NCBI GenBank assembly: GCA_949317995.1
Contig: OX439036.1
Coordinates: 21,116,854 to 21,180,853, forward strand
Direction of reading: 5' to 3'
DNA from: Acholoe squamosa
Lineage: Eukaryota > Annelida > Polychaeta > Phyllodocida > Polynoidae
DNA length: 64,000 bases
A model generated the notes under the pieces. That model searched no databases, was not told the origin of the DNA, and worked only from the letters and a program-made list of their open reading frames with translations. Numbering within the stretch: the stretch's first letter is position 1; each line of letters starts with the position of its first letter. Below are positions 15,439 to 26,247 of the stretch, piece after piece. Made by a program: the position numbers and the translations under genes.

Positions 15439-18400
15439 TATATATCACTGCGATTATGATAGTTCTGAGCAAGTTATGTCAAATTAGACTTACTAAATTT
15501 AAGTATGTACCGTACCAATACTATATGACCAAATGATGTTTGAGGACTATAGAACAGTTATCTTGTTGTCGGTCTTAGGTGAATCTGATGACGATGATAT
15601 AGTGGTTGGGTCACAAGTGTCTGTACGCAATGGCCTAAAGTCTGCAAAGAAGGGTAAGGGACAAATTTTTGGAGGTGGTTTCTTATGCTATTCACTTTGT
15701 ACAAAACCCAACCACAATGAAGAACAGATGAAAGATTTTCTCCCATTTTCTGATTGTACAAATGTTGCTTTTTGGATTTCTGATTACTTTCATAAAGAGC
15801 AGTTCATTGTGATTTTTTATATTTCACATCCCCCCCCCCTTACAAATTATATTTGCATGGTTTGGATGTGATAGAAACTTGGATTAGCTACCTGCTATGC
15901 AGCATATTAACACAGTGCATTTGATTTGTCATAACTTTAAACTACCGTAATCTCCCGCGTATAAGACGCGTCCTCTACGCCAAACAAAATGCTGAGGGGT
16001 CATATAGGATGTACTGAAATTAGGGGTGCGTCTTATACGAGGGGTAATTTTACCATAGAAATGTACTGGATTTACAAAATTGGTACCTAAGAGGTGCGTC
16101 TTATACGCGAAAATGCTTCTCCCAGGAAGGGTGTGCGTCCTATACGCACAACGCGTCTTCTACGCGGGAGATTACAGTATAATATAGTTTGTATATTTGC
16201 ATGGATGCAGATAAAAGAATCGCATGCCTATTCTAATAATTGCAATGGGTTTGAATGCTCCAAAAGGATTTGACTATTATTTCTATGAACTTGAAGAAGC
16301 CTACTAATGGGATTCAGAGATGATATACTTAACCAGTTTCCTTCATCTGGCTTCATAGACCTATTCATGTAGAAGCAGTGGTAGTTCTCACAGTGGGCTA
16401 TGCATAAATATGTTTAACATAATTTAGTGTTTAGTGTTAATTGAGAAATATATAACATAAGATTATGTTATTATCACACCTGATTATCCATTTTTTCTAA
16501 CATATTTATATGTAAATGACATTTATATGGTGTATATAGTAAAAATAAGAAAAACCTGTAGTTAATTGTGTTATGCACTAGGCAATATTGAGATATTACT
16601 AGTTACTAGTGTAAATAATAGAAAATTATAGCACTGTCTCAGTCCCAACCCTGAATTCTAAGTCTCATAAAAGTATACCTATTTATAAAACCTTTCAATT
16701 TCATCTCCCCCTATAGAAGCTCCCAGTCGATCTTCATCACAAACATCGCTACGATCGGCTAGGTCGGCCACAAAAAGTAAGCCCCCCCCCCCAATGTGTT
16801 CTTTTCCCACAAATGTGTTGTGTATTAACTCAAGAAGGTGATTTCATGTGTTTAATAACCAGCCTTTATCTACATTTGGGCACGATTTCACAGGTTTCCA
16901 TCCATAGGCCCGTAGCCACCCAGATTACTCATAGTTTAAGAATGTAGTGAACAATACAAATAAAGTCAGAGAAGTTTAACTTCCATACCCACTCAACAAC
17001 AAAAAATACGTCAGTTAACATCAAAAAACCGTTTTTAACGTTTTAAAACGTATGTCCATGTTGGGGAGCCATTAGGGAAACGTTTTGAAACGTTGTTTGT
17101 TGACTGGGTATTGTACTGTAATTATCATCCTAGATGAAATGAGAAAAGAAACTTAATATGCACCCCTGTCATCTGCGTATAGCGGGCAAAAATCAGCTCA
17201 TATGGAGTAGTCTTAATATTTAGAGATAAAAAAGAAACAGCTGTTAGTGAGCCCCATAGTTTGGGGATTTTAGAGAGGCCTTACTGCTACATGGACCAGA
17301 TTTTCAATAGATTATTGATTTCACTACATATACCTCATTTCAAAATACCCATGTATGTAGAAATTATTTCTATGACAATAAAAGAGGTGATTACAAGGGA
17401 GAATATTTACATTTCCAAACGGTATTTCACAGACGTTAACTATTTAGAGCCTCACCTGTAAGCTGAATGCCTACTTTGAAGGGGGAAAAATTGCTTCTGT
17501 GTAATAAAGATTTCCCCACAAAAGGGAGGATCATAGAGAGGATTTTATAATGTGCCCAGTGTAGAGATTTTCACAAGGCCTACAACCCAGTCAGTCATAA
17601 TACTACCTATTACACAATGGCTATGGAGACATTTGCCCTACACCTTGTAATAACTTCTTGTGTATGGTATATTTTGTGTACAATTGTATGTGTATACTAA
17701 CAAGTTACCCCTAAATTATTTCACTTTAGTTATTCAAATGTTCCCACCCGACTCGGTTAAGAGACCATGTCCTTTAAATATTGTTAGGTATAAGTGAGCA
17801 ATGTAAAAAGGCAAAGCTAAGTCCTGTGTTTTGCTAAGTCTTGCTTTAGATGAAGTCATCCTGTTTTCATGCATACTTCACAAAGTGTAGTCAGAAAGAA
17901 CAAGTACTGTTGACAACTGAAGTTTACTTCTAGAGTAGAAAACATAGACAGGATGGGATGATATCCGCATGCCTTTCATTAATTTCTACAGTTAGGGGCT
18001 ACACAATGCAATTTTTATGTCTATTTCTAAGGTATAAGTTGAATGCAGTATTCATAATATTGACTTAGTCGTGGTGTGTCGCTAAGTAACATTGACGTAG
18101 ATACTAATCTTATCCAGGGTCAAAAACGTACAGAAGATGTGTAGTCTATAACATTAATCTCTGTAGATCACTGTTCAATATGATGCTGGAAGTGGTCTGT
18201 TCATTTATCTATGTGCTGACTGCTGGTGTGCTTTGAAGATAAGAATCTCTGAACAGAAATCCTCCATTGGTTGAAATTAAGCAACGTGTATACATGCGTG
18301 ATCTTAATAGGTAGGTGCTCATAGTCTTAAGAACCTTTTTGGTTTTGAATGTGCAGTTTACTCTCATCATCTTCTCTTCGGCGTGGCTACTTTAATTCTT

Positions 18401-21400
18401 GACCAGTTTAAATGGAAAAGGGATATACACTTTTGCTTTATATTCATATAAAGGTTATGTATCTAAATAATTTTGAGATTGTTTTATCAGACAAATTAAA
18501 GATTAAAAAAGAAATTATAACAGAGTTTAAAAACATATGTAACAGAATTCCAAATTTGTTAAACATTTATCCTTTTTTTTTTATTCTGTGGCTTATGGTA
18601 TTTTGGATTCATTTGGTTTAGGGCCATGAGCTGGAGGGAAGCTGAGAGAGAGTAGCCGAAGTCGAAGATGGGATGATGAGAGAACTGTGATGACTGCACC
18701 ATATCTGTGATAGACTTGAAACAGACTATATCAACACCTACCACCCTTGGGGCCCTGACACTGTCTTCTTGCAGTGATTCCTACAGGGTCATCCTATGAA
18801 CAGTATGATTGTAGTTGCTTCAAGAAATTGTTCGCTCGTTAGAATTTGAGGTCCCGACCTCTTACTCTAAGGAGACTGAAACCACACCATGGGACCTTGA
18901 ACTATACTTTCTACTTGTGTCTATGAACACTTACAAGGGAGTTTTACATATTTAACAGGAGCATGCACACTAAGAAGCATCATGAGGAACAGTGGAGTAC
19001 AGACTTTATAAGGAGCCCAAATAAGGATCTGAATTGATAACTGTAGTATCTTCTCTAGATGAGATCTGCCAAATTGTTTTTTGATAAATTATATACATAA
19101 GAAATTTCATTATTTAACTACATTATTGGTGTGAGTGTACTTGGAGTGAAATGAAGTTAGGAATCTGCTTTATGGATACATGACACTTTTAAAGTGTGTT
19201 TTAAACACTTTAGGTATTGGCTGTCTAATTACTTCAGTTCATAAATGTAAATCACTGAAGTTGATTAGAAATGTCAAAATTGCCCCTTTCCAGACTTAAA
19301 TTTTAAGCTTCTGGGACAGTTTCAGAAAGAGAGTGTGGCAAGCTTTGTCATATCTTTTATCCGACTGGATTTACCAAACTCTGCTGTTAACTTTATTGAT
19401 ACATAATGGGACATGTGATAATCATTTATATCTGTGATGGGTTCCTTGTCAGGTCATTCAATTTAGTTAACTAACTTTGATATATTAAGTGAGTGGTTAT
19501 GTAGATAACCTCCCTCTGTCATCAGATTACATGGAGGCTCACTCCATTATTCCCCCATCAACCATTTATATAATTGATATACTGTAGTATCTCGCATGTA
19601 AGGCGCAGCTTATCTGCGAGGATTTAGTTCTATCTTGATCTAGAAGGAGGACACCCAAGACCTTTCATTTGATATATTACACTTTCTCTATTCCCTACAG
19701 CAGCATAGGGTGTCTTTTTTTCTTTTTACCTTCATTGAGTAGGATAGATGTTATGGTATAATAATTTTTTTAGGCAAATTTACAAACTCGTGATTTGCCT
19801 TATACACGAAGTACTATATATACGGTATATCTTTTTTATGAAATCCAGTAATGTCCATGTAGTTGAGCATATTGTGGATTGTTGAATTGAGACCCAATAA
19901 ATTATGTATTCTTGTCTATTTTGAGTAGATTTTATTCCTTACAGGCAGGTTTATGCGTAACTATATTTTAGGGTTTTATTCATTACAAATATGTTACAGT
20001 AAGATATATAGGGGGTAAGGAATAAGATTTACTAGGATGTAAGGCAGCTTTTGGTTATAAGTAAGCAATTAGATGGAATAGATAGAATTACTGCTAATTT
20101 TAAGCAACCTTTGTATGCCACTTTAAAGCAATTTTTTTTATTTCAACTTATCTGCAGGGTTTTTTCTGTTTTTTTCAGGCCATGAAAGACTGTTCACACC
20201 CTATGATAATAAAGTCAGTAGTCATGAAATGTCATTTTGATAAAATTTTTGAAACAAGAGAAGTCATATTTTTGCTGAATGCTTCCTTGCAGGTGATTCT
20301 GAAAATGGTGGTCCACCAAAACCTAAGCCACGTAAACCAAAGGAGAGAGAAAAAGACCCGAACGAGCCCACTCAGTCAGGTAGCAGACATTATCTCCTGC
20401 ACGGCTACATTACATCTCGCTTCTATAATTACCAGTACCCATAATTAACTTACTCTCCTCACCCTTACATTAACTTTCCACTGCAGAACCATGGTTTGAT
20501 GCTCAGCTCTACGAGGGCTGTTAGTATGAAAAGGTTTTGGTATAGGTAGCCAATATGATACAACTTTTAATTGGCTTCACTCCCATTATGAAAATTATGT
20601 CTAGTGTAGCTAAACCTGTCATTTATTTGACAGGATTGAATATGGTGGTGGTGCATTTTGATTGGCTGATATAATTATATGCTCAGAGGAAGCAAGTATA
20701 CCTTTACTGGAAGGGATGTTATATGAATTACCTTAGATTATAAATGCCTATGCATGCCAATAAATATCACTGCCATGTATATCATAACATCTATCACCCA
20801 CTCTATATAAGGCAGTTTATTTGGTACATGATGGCCTACACACACAATCCCAGCACGCTTCTTAATTTGGTTCAGCCCATATGAAACAAATGGTTTAGCA
20901 TCTTATTGAACTCATCAATTAGTTTCACTAGATTAATGGTTTTGAGTTGTTGACAGGGAATACGATATACAGGCTCTATACATGGGGTTATATATTCCAT
21001 TACCAATATACCTTGAAATACAAACTTCCCTGGCCCTTCTTTGAAGGGTCTAAATCTCTTCTGTTCTATCCCCTCTGTGTCTGATGAAAATGTGTGTGGG
21101 CACTGACAGATGCATTTATCCACCAATTGAAGTGTAATGTAGTTTCATTGTCATGAATATGACTGTGTCTGTCGAAATGACATTAAACAACCATAACTCA
21201 CTCATATTCAAATGCTGAGGTGAAGTTTCAAACTATTGCATATCTGTCTCTACACTGCACACATCTGGATAAGTGGAGAGAGAAAAACAATCAAAACAGA
21301 CACAACTCACTTTACTGTGAGTAGCTCTGTTAAGTTGTCAACAAGAAATCATGCACAGGTATATAAGGCCGGTTTGACTAAGCTGATGGACACAGAACTA

Positions 21401-24400
21401 ATGTGTAATATTATCTTGATTCATATATTTGATACATTGCATAGAATCTCAGATAAAACCAACATCCCTACCCCTAGTTGACAGGTAACATCATTTAAAA
21501 TGGCCTAGACATATTTAAACTAGAATACAACCAATCAGAAAACTCCCATTTAGCAATTTGGTTGTTAAGAGTTTGTTTCCTAGATGAAAACTTCCATTGA
21601 TCTATAGGTTGTCATAAAGGGGCCAATGGTGCTGTTATCATCCAGATGGCACTTCTCAGCTCAAATACAGTGAGTCTGAAATCCAAATAGATGCTATCAT
21701 AATATAAGGCATTCCTTGTACATGGGAGTTACCCAAGTAAAGGTGTGCCTTATACAGGTAGTATGTCCTGAAATCAGAGTGCGCTATCTATAATAGCATT
21801 TGTTTGAACATAGCATACACCCTAATGTGTCCAGTATACTATCGTCTTCTGTTAGATTAAGGAGGGAAGATTAAAAATAGGGTATCTGCATCAACAAAAG
21901 ATATTGGTGAACTCATGAGGTAGGGAGATGTTATATTGTGTGGATGTTATATCGTGTGGGAAAGGGAATTTATAGAAGGGTAAGTACAGGAAATCTAGCT
22001 AAAGATAATAGGTGTTGTTTTCTTTGGAAAAGATTCATAGTGTCTTATCGAAATGCTTTATTGAAAATATCTGCTGATACAAATGATTCATCATGGTAAG
22101 GGGCATGGAATAAAAGATATTGTAGCTATAGTATTGTAGATCCCTATGAAGGTGCTGCTAAGAATGTGTCATGTGATTCCCCATACTGCTAATGACCTTT
22201 ATTTAGTGTTTAAGTTTTGCAAGTTAAGCATGTAATCCTAATTGTGAATATTGCCTTCTTGAATAGCCCATTGTAATCAATTTTGATACCTGAAAGCCCA
22301 ATGATAACATAACATCCAGTTATCGCTGACTGATATATGTACCTCAATGGACGGAAGTGTGGTTTTTCCCTGCAAGATTGTTTAAATACATGATTACAAG
22401 TACAAGTAGCGTAGAGGTAGTTAGGAGTATATATGGCTATATATGTTTTAATGTATGAGTTACCTTTTTATCCATTACATATTGACTCAGATATACTTTA
22501 ATTATCAATGTGCATAATCATCTTAATTGTGGTCTCTTCATTTTACCAGGAAGGAAGAACCTCAACAATTATTACCCAATTTTTAAAGAGAACATTCTTA
22601 TCATAAGGAGGTTCTGCATTCTAATCTTAATACACTTTACCTTTTAGATGATGTAAAGGCATCTCCCAGACCAAAAGACAGAACTAAATCTCCTGTGGCC
22701 CTTAAAAAGATAAAACTGCCTGAACCAAAACGACTAAAGGTTTGTAACTTTTTGTGATCTATCCAACTATTCAGTATGATACATTACTTGTTATCACTTT
22801 AACTGCCATAGATATCTTCTGAAAAAAAACAAATCTAAAGTCATGTTTGCTTCTTCCTGAACAGGATTGGGAGATGACACACAGCAAGGGTTGTTTTTTC
22901 TTTGAGGATGATGGCGCCATAGTTTCCCACCAGTACATGCTGCAGTTGTCAAAGGACTCCTCAGTTTGGCTGACCATTGAGCCTTTCTTACTCAAAACAG
23001 GAGGTGATTTTTATTTGACTTTACTTAAATGGGCTTGGGGTTTGAGAAATAAAAAAGAAAGATGTGAGACCATACAGACTGCACCTGCACCAGAGAGGTA
23101 CTGTAACCTCAAAAGACTAACCCAATTCTCTCAACAAGCAGGCAAGTCCTCAATAGATATATGTGAATACCAGAGGGGACTTATCTGTAGTTTCTTTTTA
23201 AAAGAAGTGAATAGTCTTTTCAGTCATTGAATTCATAACTTATGTGTTCTGCTTTTTTATCAAAAAATTATTATGAGCAATTTTTATGCTTCAGGTGATT
23301 TGAACAGTGCACGTGAGGTTGGTGCACCACCCATTGACACAGCAGCCTTTATTTTGCGGGAGAAGCCGGATGATGAAGGTAACACCCTTGTCACATTCAC
23401 AGAGCAAAGAGATTCCAAAGGGGTAAGTAGTTCTTTAATAATGCACACAAAAGAGTTGGCAGTGACTTATAAAAATTGATAAATATTTGTTAGCAAGGGA
23501 TCTTTTTATACATTAAACCAAGTGGCCATTTTATCAGGTTTATATCCTGATGTTTCAAACGAATAAAGGTCTTCTCTTGCAATGCTTTTATTTCTTTTTT
23601 TTTTCTTTTTTTTTGGTTTATTTGATCTCAGTATGATCTGTAAGATCCACTTTAAAGTTTACACTTCCTGTAAGCCTAGTTTCGAAATAACAATAAGTCA
23701 GTTCATAGTAAAATCTGTTTGAGATATTTGGAAAAATAAATTTTTGTTATATATACACTATATGAACAAGGGTTTATTTCAAAGCTGTTTGAGATGTGTT
23801 TATGTAACAAAGCATTATTATTTACTCAGCGATATTGTGTGCGTTGTGACCTGGAGAAAGGACGTTATGTGATTCTTCCCTTCACCACTGGGTGTCGCTT
23901 TCGTCAGCGGAAGTCAGAACCAAAGAATGAAGCAAAACTTGTGAAAGAGGAAAAGGATGATAAATATGTTCTAACTAAGGCATTCAAGTAAGCTATTATA
24001 TGTATCATATGGTGACACTTCAATTTTTTTTATTCCTATATGTATTATATACTATTTCCATGTAGATTAACTTATATAAGTGTTCTTCCACAACCTGACG
24101 ACAGAATAAGGAAATATAAAGACTTGGTATTGTATGATTATCTACAGTACCTCTGCATTATTGACTATTCTTAAGAAATATATCATATGCTACATTTCAT
24201 TTGCAGTTTTTATATGATATAAATTGTAATTTAAGCAACTTTGAAAAACATGTATACATATGTTTATAAAACCACCAAAATGACATGTATTTTTATTTTG
24301 TCTTACTCTAGGGAGACATTGTCAGATATATTTGAGATATGTGACTTGGATGGAAATGGCTTGATGAACAGAGATGAGTTCAACTGGTTTAACATCAGGA

Positions 24401-26247
24401 CAAGTGGAGAGGAAGTTCAAGATGATGAGTGGGATGTTGTTGAAGGTACATATGACAAGAAAGAAAACCCTTTACTATTTTTCACTTCCAGTATGACTCA
24501 CCTGCACAGTAATCTATACATGACTGCAATCAAATATGGAATAATGTTGGTAGGTAACATATTGCCAGCAGAGTAGGGTTTATTGGGAATATTTGTTATT
24601 GTTTGTAAGAAAATAAAACCATGGATAAGTACATTCAATTAGATTATAACATTTATTTTTCTTTCATAGATAATGTTGAGCTGAAGAACGGTGAGATTAC
24701 ACGGAATGGCTTCATCACCTTGAACCAGATGGAGGCAGAGGATAACCAGGGTGACACAGATGACCTATGGGTGACCCTCAACAACATGGGTTATAACAAG
24801 GGACTCATTCAAGATGAGGTGATTTTCTACTTTATCTTGTGGTATATACTGCCCTAGATACAGGTGCAGGATGAAATACAAACAGAAACAACAAAAAACA
24901 TGGACATGATTATTCTTGACATGGTGAAGTTATAATGAGAGTGATTTTTATAATATAATGACATTTTACAGTTACTAGAGGTCACATAAGGGCTTACATA
25001 AAGAGATATGTTTTTTTAATATTGCATGCCATTACATAGGCACATGGTAACCATGTTTTGTTGAAATGGCTGTATGGAGATACATTTCTTTGTTTGCAGG
25101 CTGTTCCATTCCTTGTTGAAGTGTTTGCTGAGGATTGCAGGCCAACTCTAAAAGTATCAGGCATCAATCCCGCACAAAATAAGCTTGAACGAGCTATGGC
25201 ACAAATTGTCACGAGCAAGGTAAATATACTTTTTAATTTCTGTCAGCACACCTGTACTACATATCGCACAAGAGGAAATTCACAATGTAAATTTATTTTC
25301 TCTCCTCTTTTTTTTTGTGATGACATAATAAGAACAAAATAGTTGGTACCATTGATTAGTTGGTGTTGTAATTTATAATTTTACTATAAATCACAAAAGA
25401 AAAGTCATTGATTAAATGTTATGATTAGCTCTGCCTGTAACTTAAGACTTAGATATGTTTGTATCTGCTGTAAGTCAGGTATGTCATGCTAAACCTATTC
25501 TGCAGGGGGAGATGACCCGAGTGAAGAATATGAAGGACCTATTTCTATACACCTGGATAAACGACTTCCGTGCTTGTGTTGTGGTAGAAAATAAGGTAGG
25601 TGTTTAGTACATGTAGAGGGAATGGAGAATAGGGAAGTCAAATATGTATGCTTTTAATGTCATATTGAGTTAGAAATGTCACACTTCTGCCAAGTACAGT
25701 TGGATAATCTATTTATCCCCGATCTATCCTTTTCTTAAGAACATGAGTTACATCAAGTGATTGTATTCCTATTTCAGAGTCGAAGCCGTGTCACATTAAG
25801 TATTGACTGCAGTAAGAGTCGAAATTGTTCAACTAATCGCAAAGACCTAGACTTTACCTTAGAAGTCTCACCAAAATCAACAATGGTAAGTGTAACTTTC
25901 AAATCAATCTATTATAGTAAGAATAGACTGAACAATTTCCTCACCTACTGTCTGTGGTAGATAAAGGTATTGAAGTAGAGGGTTGTAAAATACAATAAGA
26001 CTCCAATTAGAGTGTATTTAATGATCACTGACACTGTTTCTGCTATGTTGATAAAGTGTGAATCAATTTCCCTGGACATGTATTGATAATATTTATCTAT
26101 TTTTTTTTTGTAAAAGACAAGTATGATATACCAGTAGATATTCAAATCTTCATGACACTCTTTCTCATCTAGGTGGGTCATCACATTTTGCCTTCAAACG
26201 AACGTCAAGAATGGTGCCTACGCTGCGTTGATACAATCGTCAAATGA
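3149..26247 (+). CDS. EFCAB7: EFCAB7 orthologue, EF-hand ciliary protein, 27 coding exons, 962 residues
   Basis: Exons seen: 3149-3344, 3709-3774, 3958-4103, 4438-4524, 6520-6634, 7297-7347, 8228-8311, 8638-8700, 9108-9167, 11289-11444, 11869-11940, 12511-12633, 14184-14390, 14813-14860, 15579-15653, 16717-16776, 20293-20379, 22648-22739, 22865-23003, 23295-23422, 23830-23987, 24312-24445, 24670-24818, 25100-25219, 25506-25595, 25778-25885, 26173-26247. All have AG/GT borders; total 2889 nt with an unbroken frame. The ATG at 3149 is chosen because an upstream in-frame ATG lies within the polypyrimidine tract. The protein has an N-terminal EF-hand pair, a long disordered linker, then the conserved C-terminal half with KGCFFFEDDGAIVSHQY, DLDGNGLMNRDE, DLWVTLNNMGYNKG and SPKSTM motifs that match my memory of vertebrate EFCAB7. 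The known vertebrate role is anchoring the EVC-EVC2 complex with IQCE at the base of the primary cilium for Hedgehog signalling. The same role here is inferred. Confidence 0.93.
3395..3545. mobile_element. Degenerate CAGGGATG-ended MITE in EFCAB7 intron 1
   Basis: It begins CAGGGATGTCTGATTTCAG and ends near CACACCCTG. The interior resembles the cleaner copy at 51837-52001, including shared ATTTTCAGAG, TTCTATGTGTA and TTCAGAATT words. The open frame through it is incidental. The CAGGG ends suggest a hAT-type non-autonomous element; old and worn. Confidence 0.5.
6199..6453. mobile_element. TACTG/CAGTA-ended MITE, 'ATAAGCC' subfamily, in intron 4
   Basis: The left side has GTAAATTCTCTCGTATGAGC, and the right side has GCTTATACGAGAGAATTTAC followed by TGTA, an imperfect inverted repeat of over 20 bp. 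The interior repeats GTGCGGCTTAT-like words. It is one of the diverged subfamilies of the TACCGTA family described at 15943-16179. The rest of intron 4 (4525-6198) shows only a short TCAA repeat near 4727 and nothing gene-like. Confidence 0.6.
7297..22739 (+). CDS. EFCAB7: EFCAB7 disordered linker: twelve phase-1 modular exons plus exon 18
   Basis: Exons 6-17 are 51, 84, 63, 60, 156, 72, 123, 207, 48, 75, 60 and 87 nt. Each is a multiple of three and each starts and ends in phase 1, so any of them can be skipped without a frameshift. The encoded residues (about 204-565) are rich in Ser, Lys, Arg and Asp/Glu, with no predicted fold. A short motif recurs: GSTASLSDE (exon 6), GSQVSLKS (7), GSLASLRS (8), GSQTSLRS (9), GSIASARS (11), GSQVSVRN (15), SSQTSLRS (16). 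Acidic stretches occur in exons 10, 12 and 15 (SSDSDSIEDE, SDEEDK, SDDDD). Exon 17 is Pro/Lys-rich and exon 18 returns to phase 0. Exon duplication and diversification is the simplest reading. The Arg/Ser motifs could be kinase sites, which is inference. Confidence 0.85.
9490..9718. mobile_element. TACCATA/TACGGTA MITE, 'CGGTCATAAGCCGG' subfamily, in intron 9
   Basis: The ends are TACCATAAATCCCCGGTCAT and the matching ATGACCGGGGATTTACGGTA, a TA-flanked inverted repeat of about 20 bp with one mismatch. The word CGGTCATAAGCCGG recurs inside on both strands. Length 229 bp. Confidence 0.75.
9769..10124. mobile_element. Probable MITE with GACAG/CTGTC inverted ends in intron 9
   Basis: The left end has GTTGGACAGATCGGCGGTTCG and the right end has the imperfect reverse complement CGAACCGCTGATCTAGCGAAC then TGTCC. 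The word TTCGACAGGACAATT and its complement repeat in the interior. The borders are approximate and I do not recognise the family. Confidence 0.5.
10723..10949. mobile_element. TACTGTA/TACGGTA MITE, 'CTAATAAGCGCAC' subfamily, in intron 9
   Basis: The ends are TACTGTATTCATTCTAATAA and, inverted, TTTAGAATGAATACGGTA. The interior repeats CTAATAAGCGCACA. Length 227 bp. It has the same layout as the 9490-9718 element, with a different core word. Confidence 0.7.
13326..13577. mobile_element. MITE with ~30-bp inverted ends in intron 12
   Basis: The left end AAGGCCAAAAAAATTGTTGT continues GTTCAGGTAAC. The right end reads CATAACCTGAACCCAACAAT then TCTTTTTAGGGC, its imperfect reverse complement. TTAGGGTAG recurs inside. 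The family is not recognised. The rest of intron 12 looks like plain intron. Confidence 0.6.
14964..15377. mobile_element. Fragments of pogo-like / TATAAGACGC elements in intron 14
   Basis: TACTGTAGAACCTCGATTAT at 14964 resembles the terminal motif of pogo-type DNA transposons. Between about 15165 and 15376 the words GTATAAGACGCACC and GTCTTATACAGAG place another TACCGTA-family copy. Neither has two clean ends. Confidence 0.45.
15378..15431. repeat. (TA)n microsatellite
   Basis: About 27 uninterrupted TA units directly follow the element fragment above, in intron 14. Confidence 0.95.
15943..16179. mobile_element. TACCGTA/TACAGTA MITE, 237 bp, 'GCGTATAAGACGCG' subfamily, in intron 15
   Basis: It starts TACCGTAATCTCCCGCGTAT and ends with the inverse CTACGCGGGAGATTACAGTA. 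The interior is built of alternating direct and inverted GCGTCTTATACGC words. Two other copies (35991-36227 and 42039-42275) have exactly the same length. The TA at both ends fits Tc1/mariner-pogo target use (inference). No transposase is present. Confidence 0.85.
16988..17108. mobile_element. Small CCCACTCAACA/TGTTGACTGGG MITE with AACGTT words in intron 16
   Basis: 121 bp with CCC...GGG ends and TA on both sides. The interior is AAACGTTTT-like repeats. The TIR and the AACGTT-rich body match the larger 34213-35186 element in style, so the two are probably one family. Confidence 0.6.
17109..20292 (+). other. Large EFCAB7 intron 16, no gene seen
   Basis: Read on both strands, this shows no conserved exon. 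The only structured parts are the inverted-repeat element at 19580-19827 and short open frames that lack splice context. Confidence 0.5.
19580..19827. mobile_element. TACTGTA/TACGGTA MITE, 'ATGTAAGGCGCA' subfamily, in intron 16
   Basis: The left end is TACTGTAGTATCTCGCATGT. The right end is GTACTATATATACGGTA, preceded by GCCTTATACACGAA. It is worn, but keeps the family layout of two TA-flanked ends with an ATAAGGC word facing inward. 248 bp. Confidence 0.5.
20990..21215 (+). mobile_element. SINE-like element with L2-type tail in intron 17
   Basis: It shares with 32050-32222 and 48742-48920 the series CTTCCCTGGCCC..AAGGGTCTA..CTATCCCCTC..GGGCACTGACA. It ends TGTCGAAATGACATTAAACAA and an ACTCACTCA tail, the kind of 3' end that L2-mobilised invertebrate SINEs have. 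It is the most diverged of the three copies. The 5' limit is unclear. The rest of intron 17 holds nothing gene-like. Confidence 0.55.
22865..26247 (+). CDS. EFCAB7: EFCAB7 conserved C-terminal half (exons 19-27)
   Basis: Exon 19 begins DWEMTHSKGCFFFEDDGAIV, close to the vertebrate sequence (SKGCFFLEEDGEIISHQY as recalled). Exons 20-21 continue a beta-rich domain ending at the conserved TTGCRFR. Exon 22 carries a third EF-hand, loop DLDGNGLMNRDE at residues 749-760, then FNIRTSGE. Exon 23 holds NGFITLNQMEAED and DLWVTLNNMGYNKG. Exons 24-27 make the C-terminal domain, with AVPFLVEVFAEDCRP, ERAMAQIVTSK, SPKSTM and the ending NERQEWCLRCVDTIVK before TGA at 26245-26247. Phases run 1, 0, 2, 1, 0, 0, 0, 0. 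No truncation or missing key residue was seen. Confidence 0.93.

Noticed and set aside
24241-24311. Upstream extension of the EFCAB7 exon 22 frame to an ATG at 24241
   Set aside because: It lies in the intron before a clear acceptor; the frame joins correctly only at 24312.
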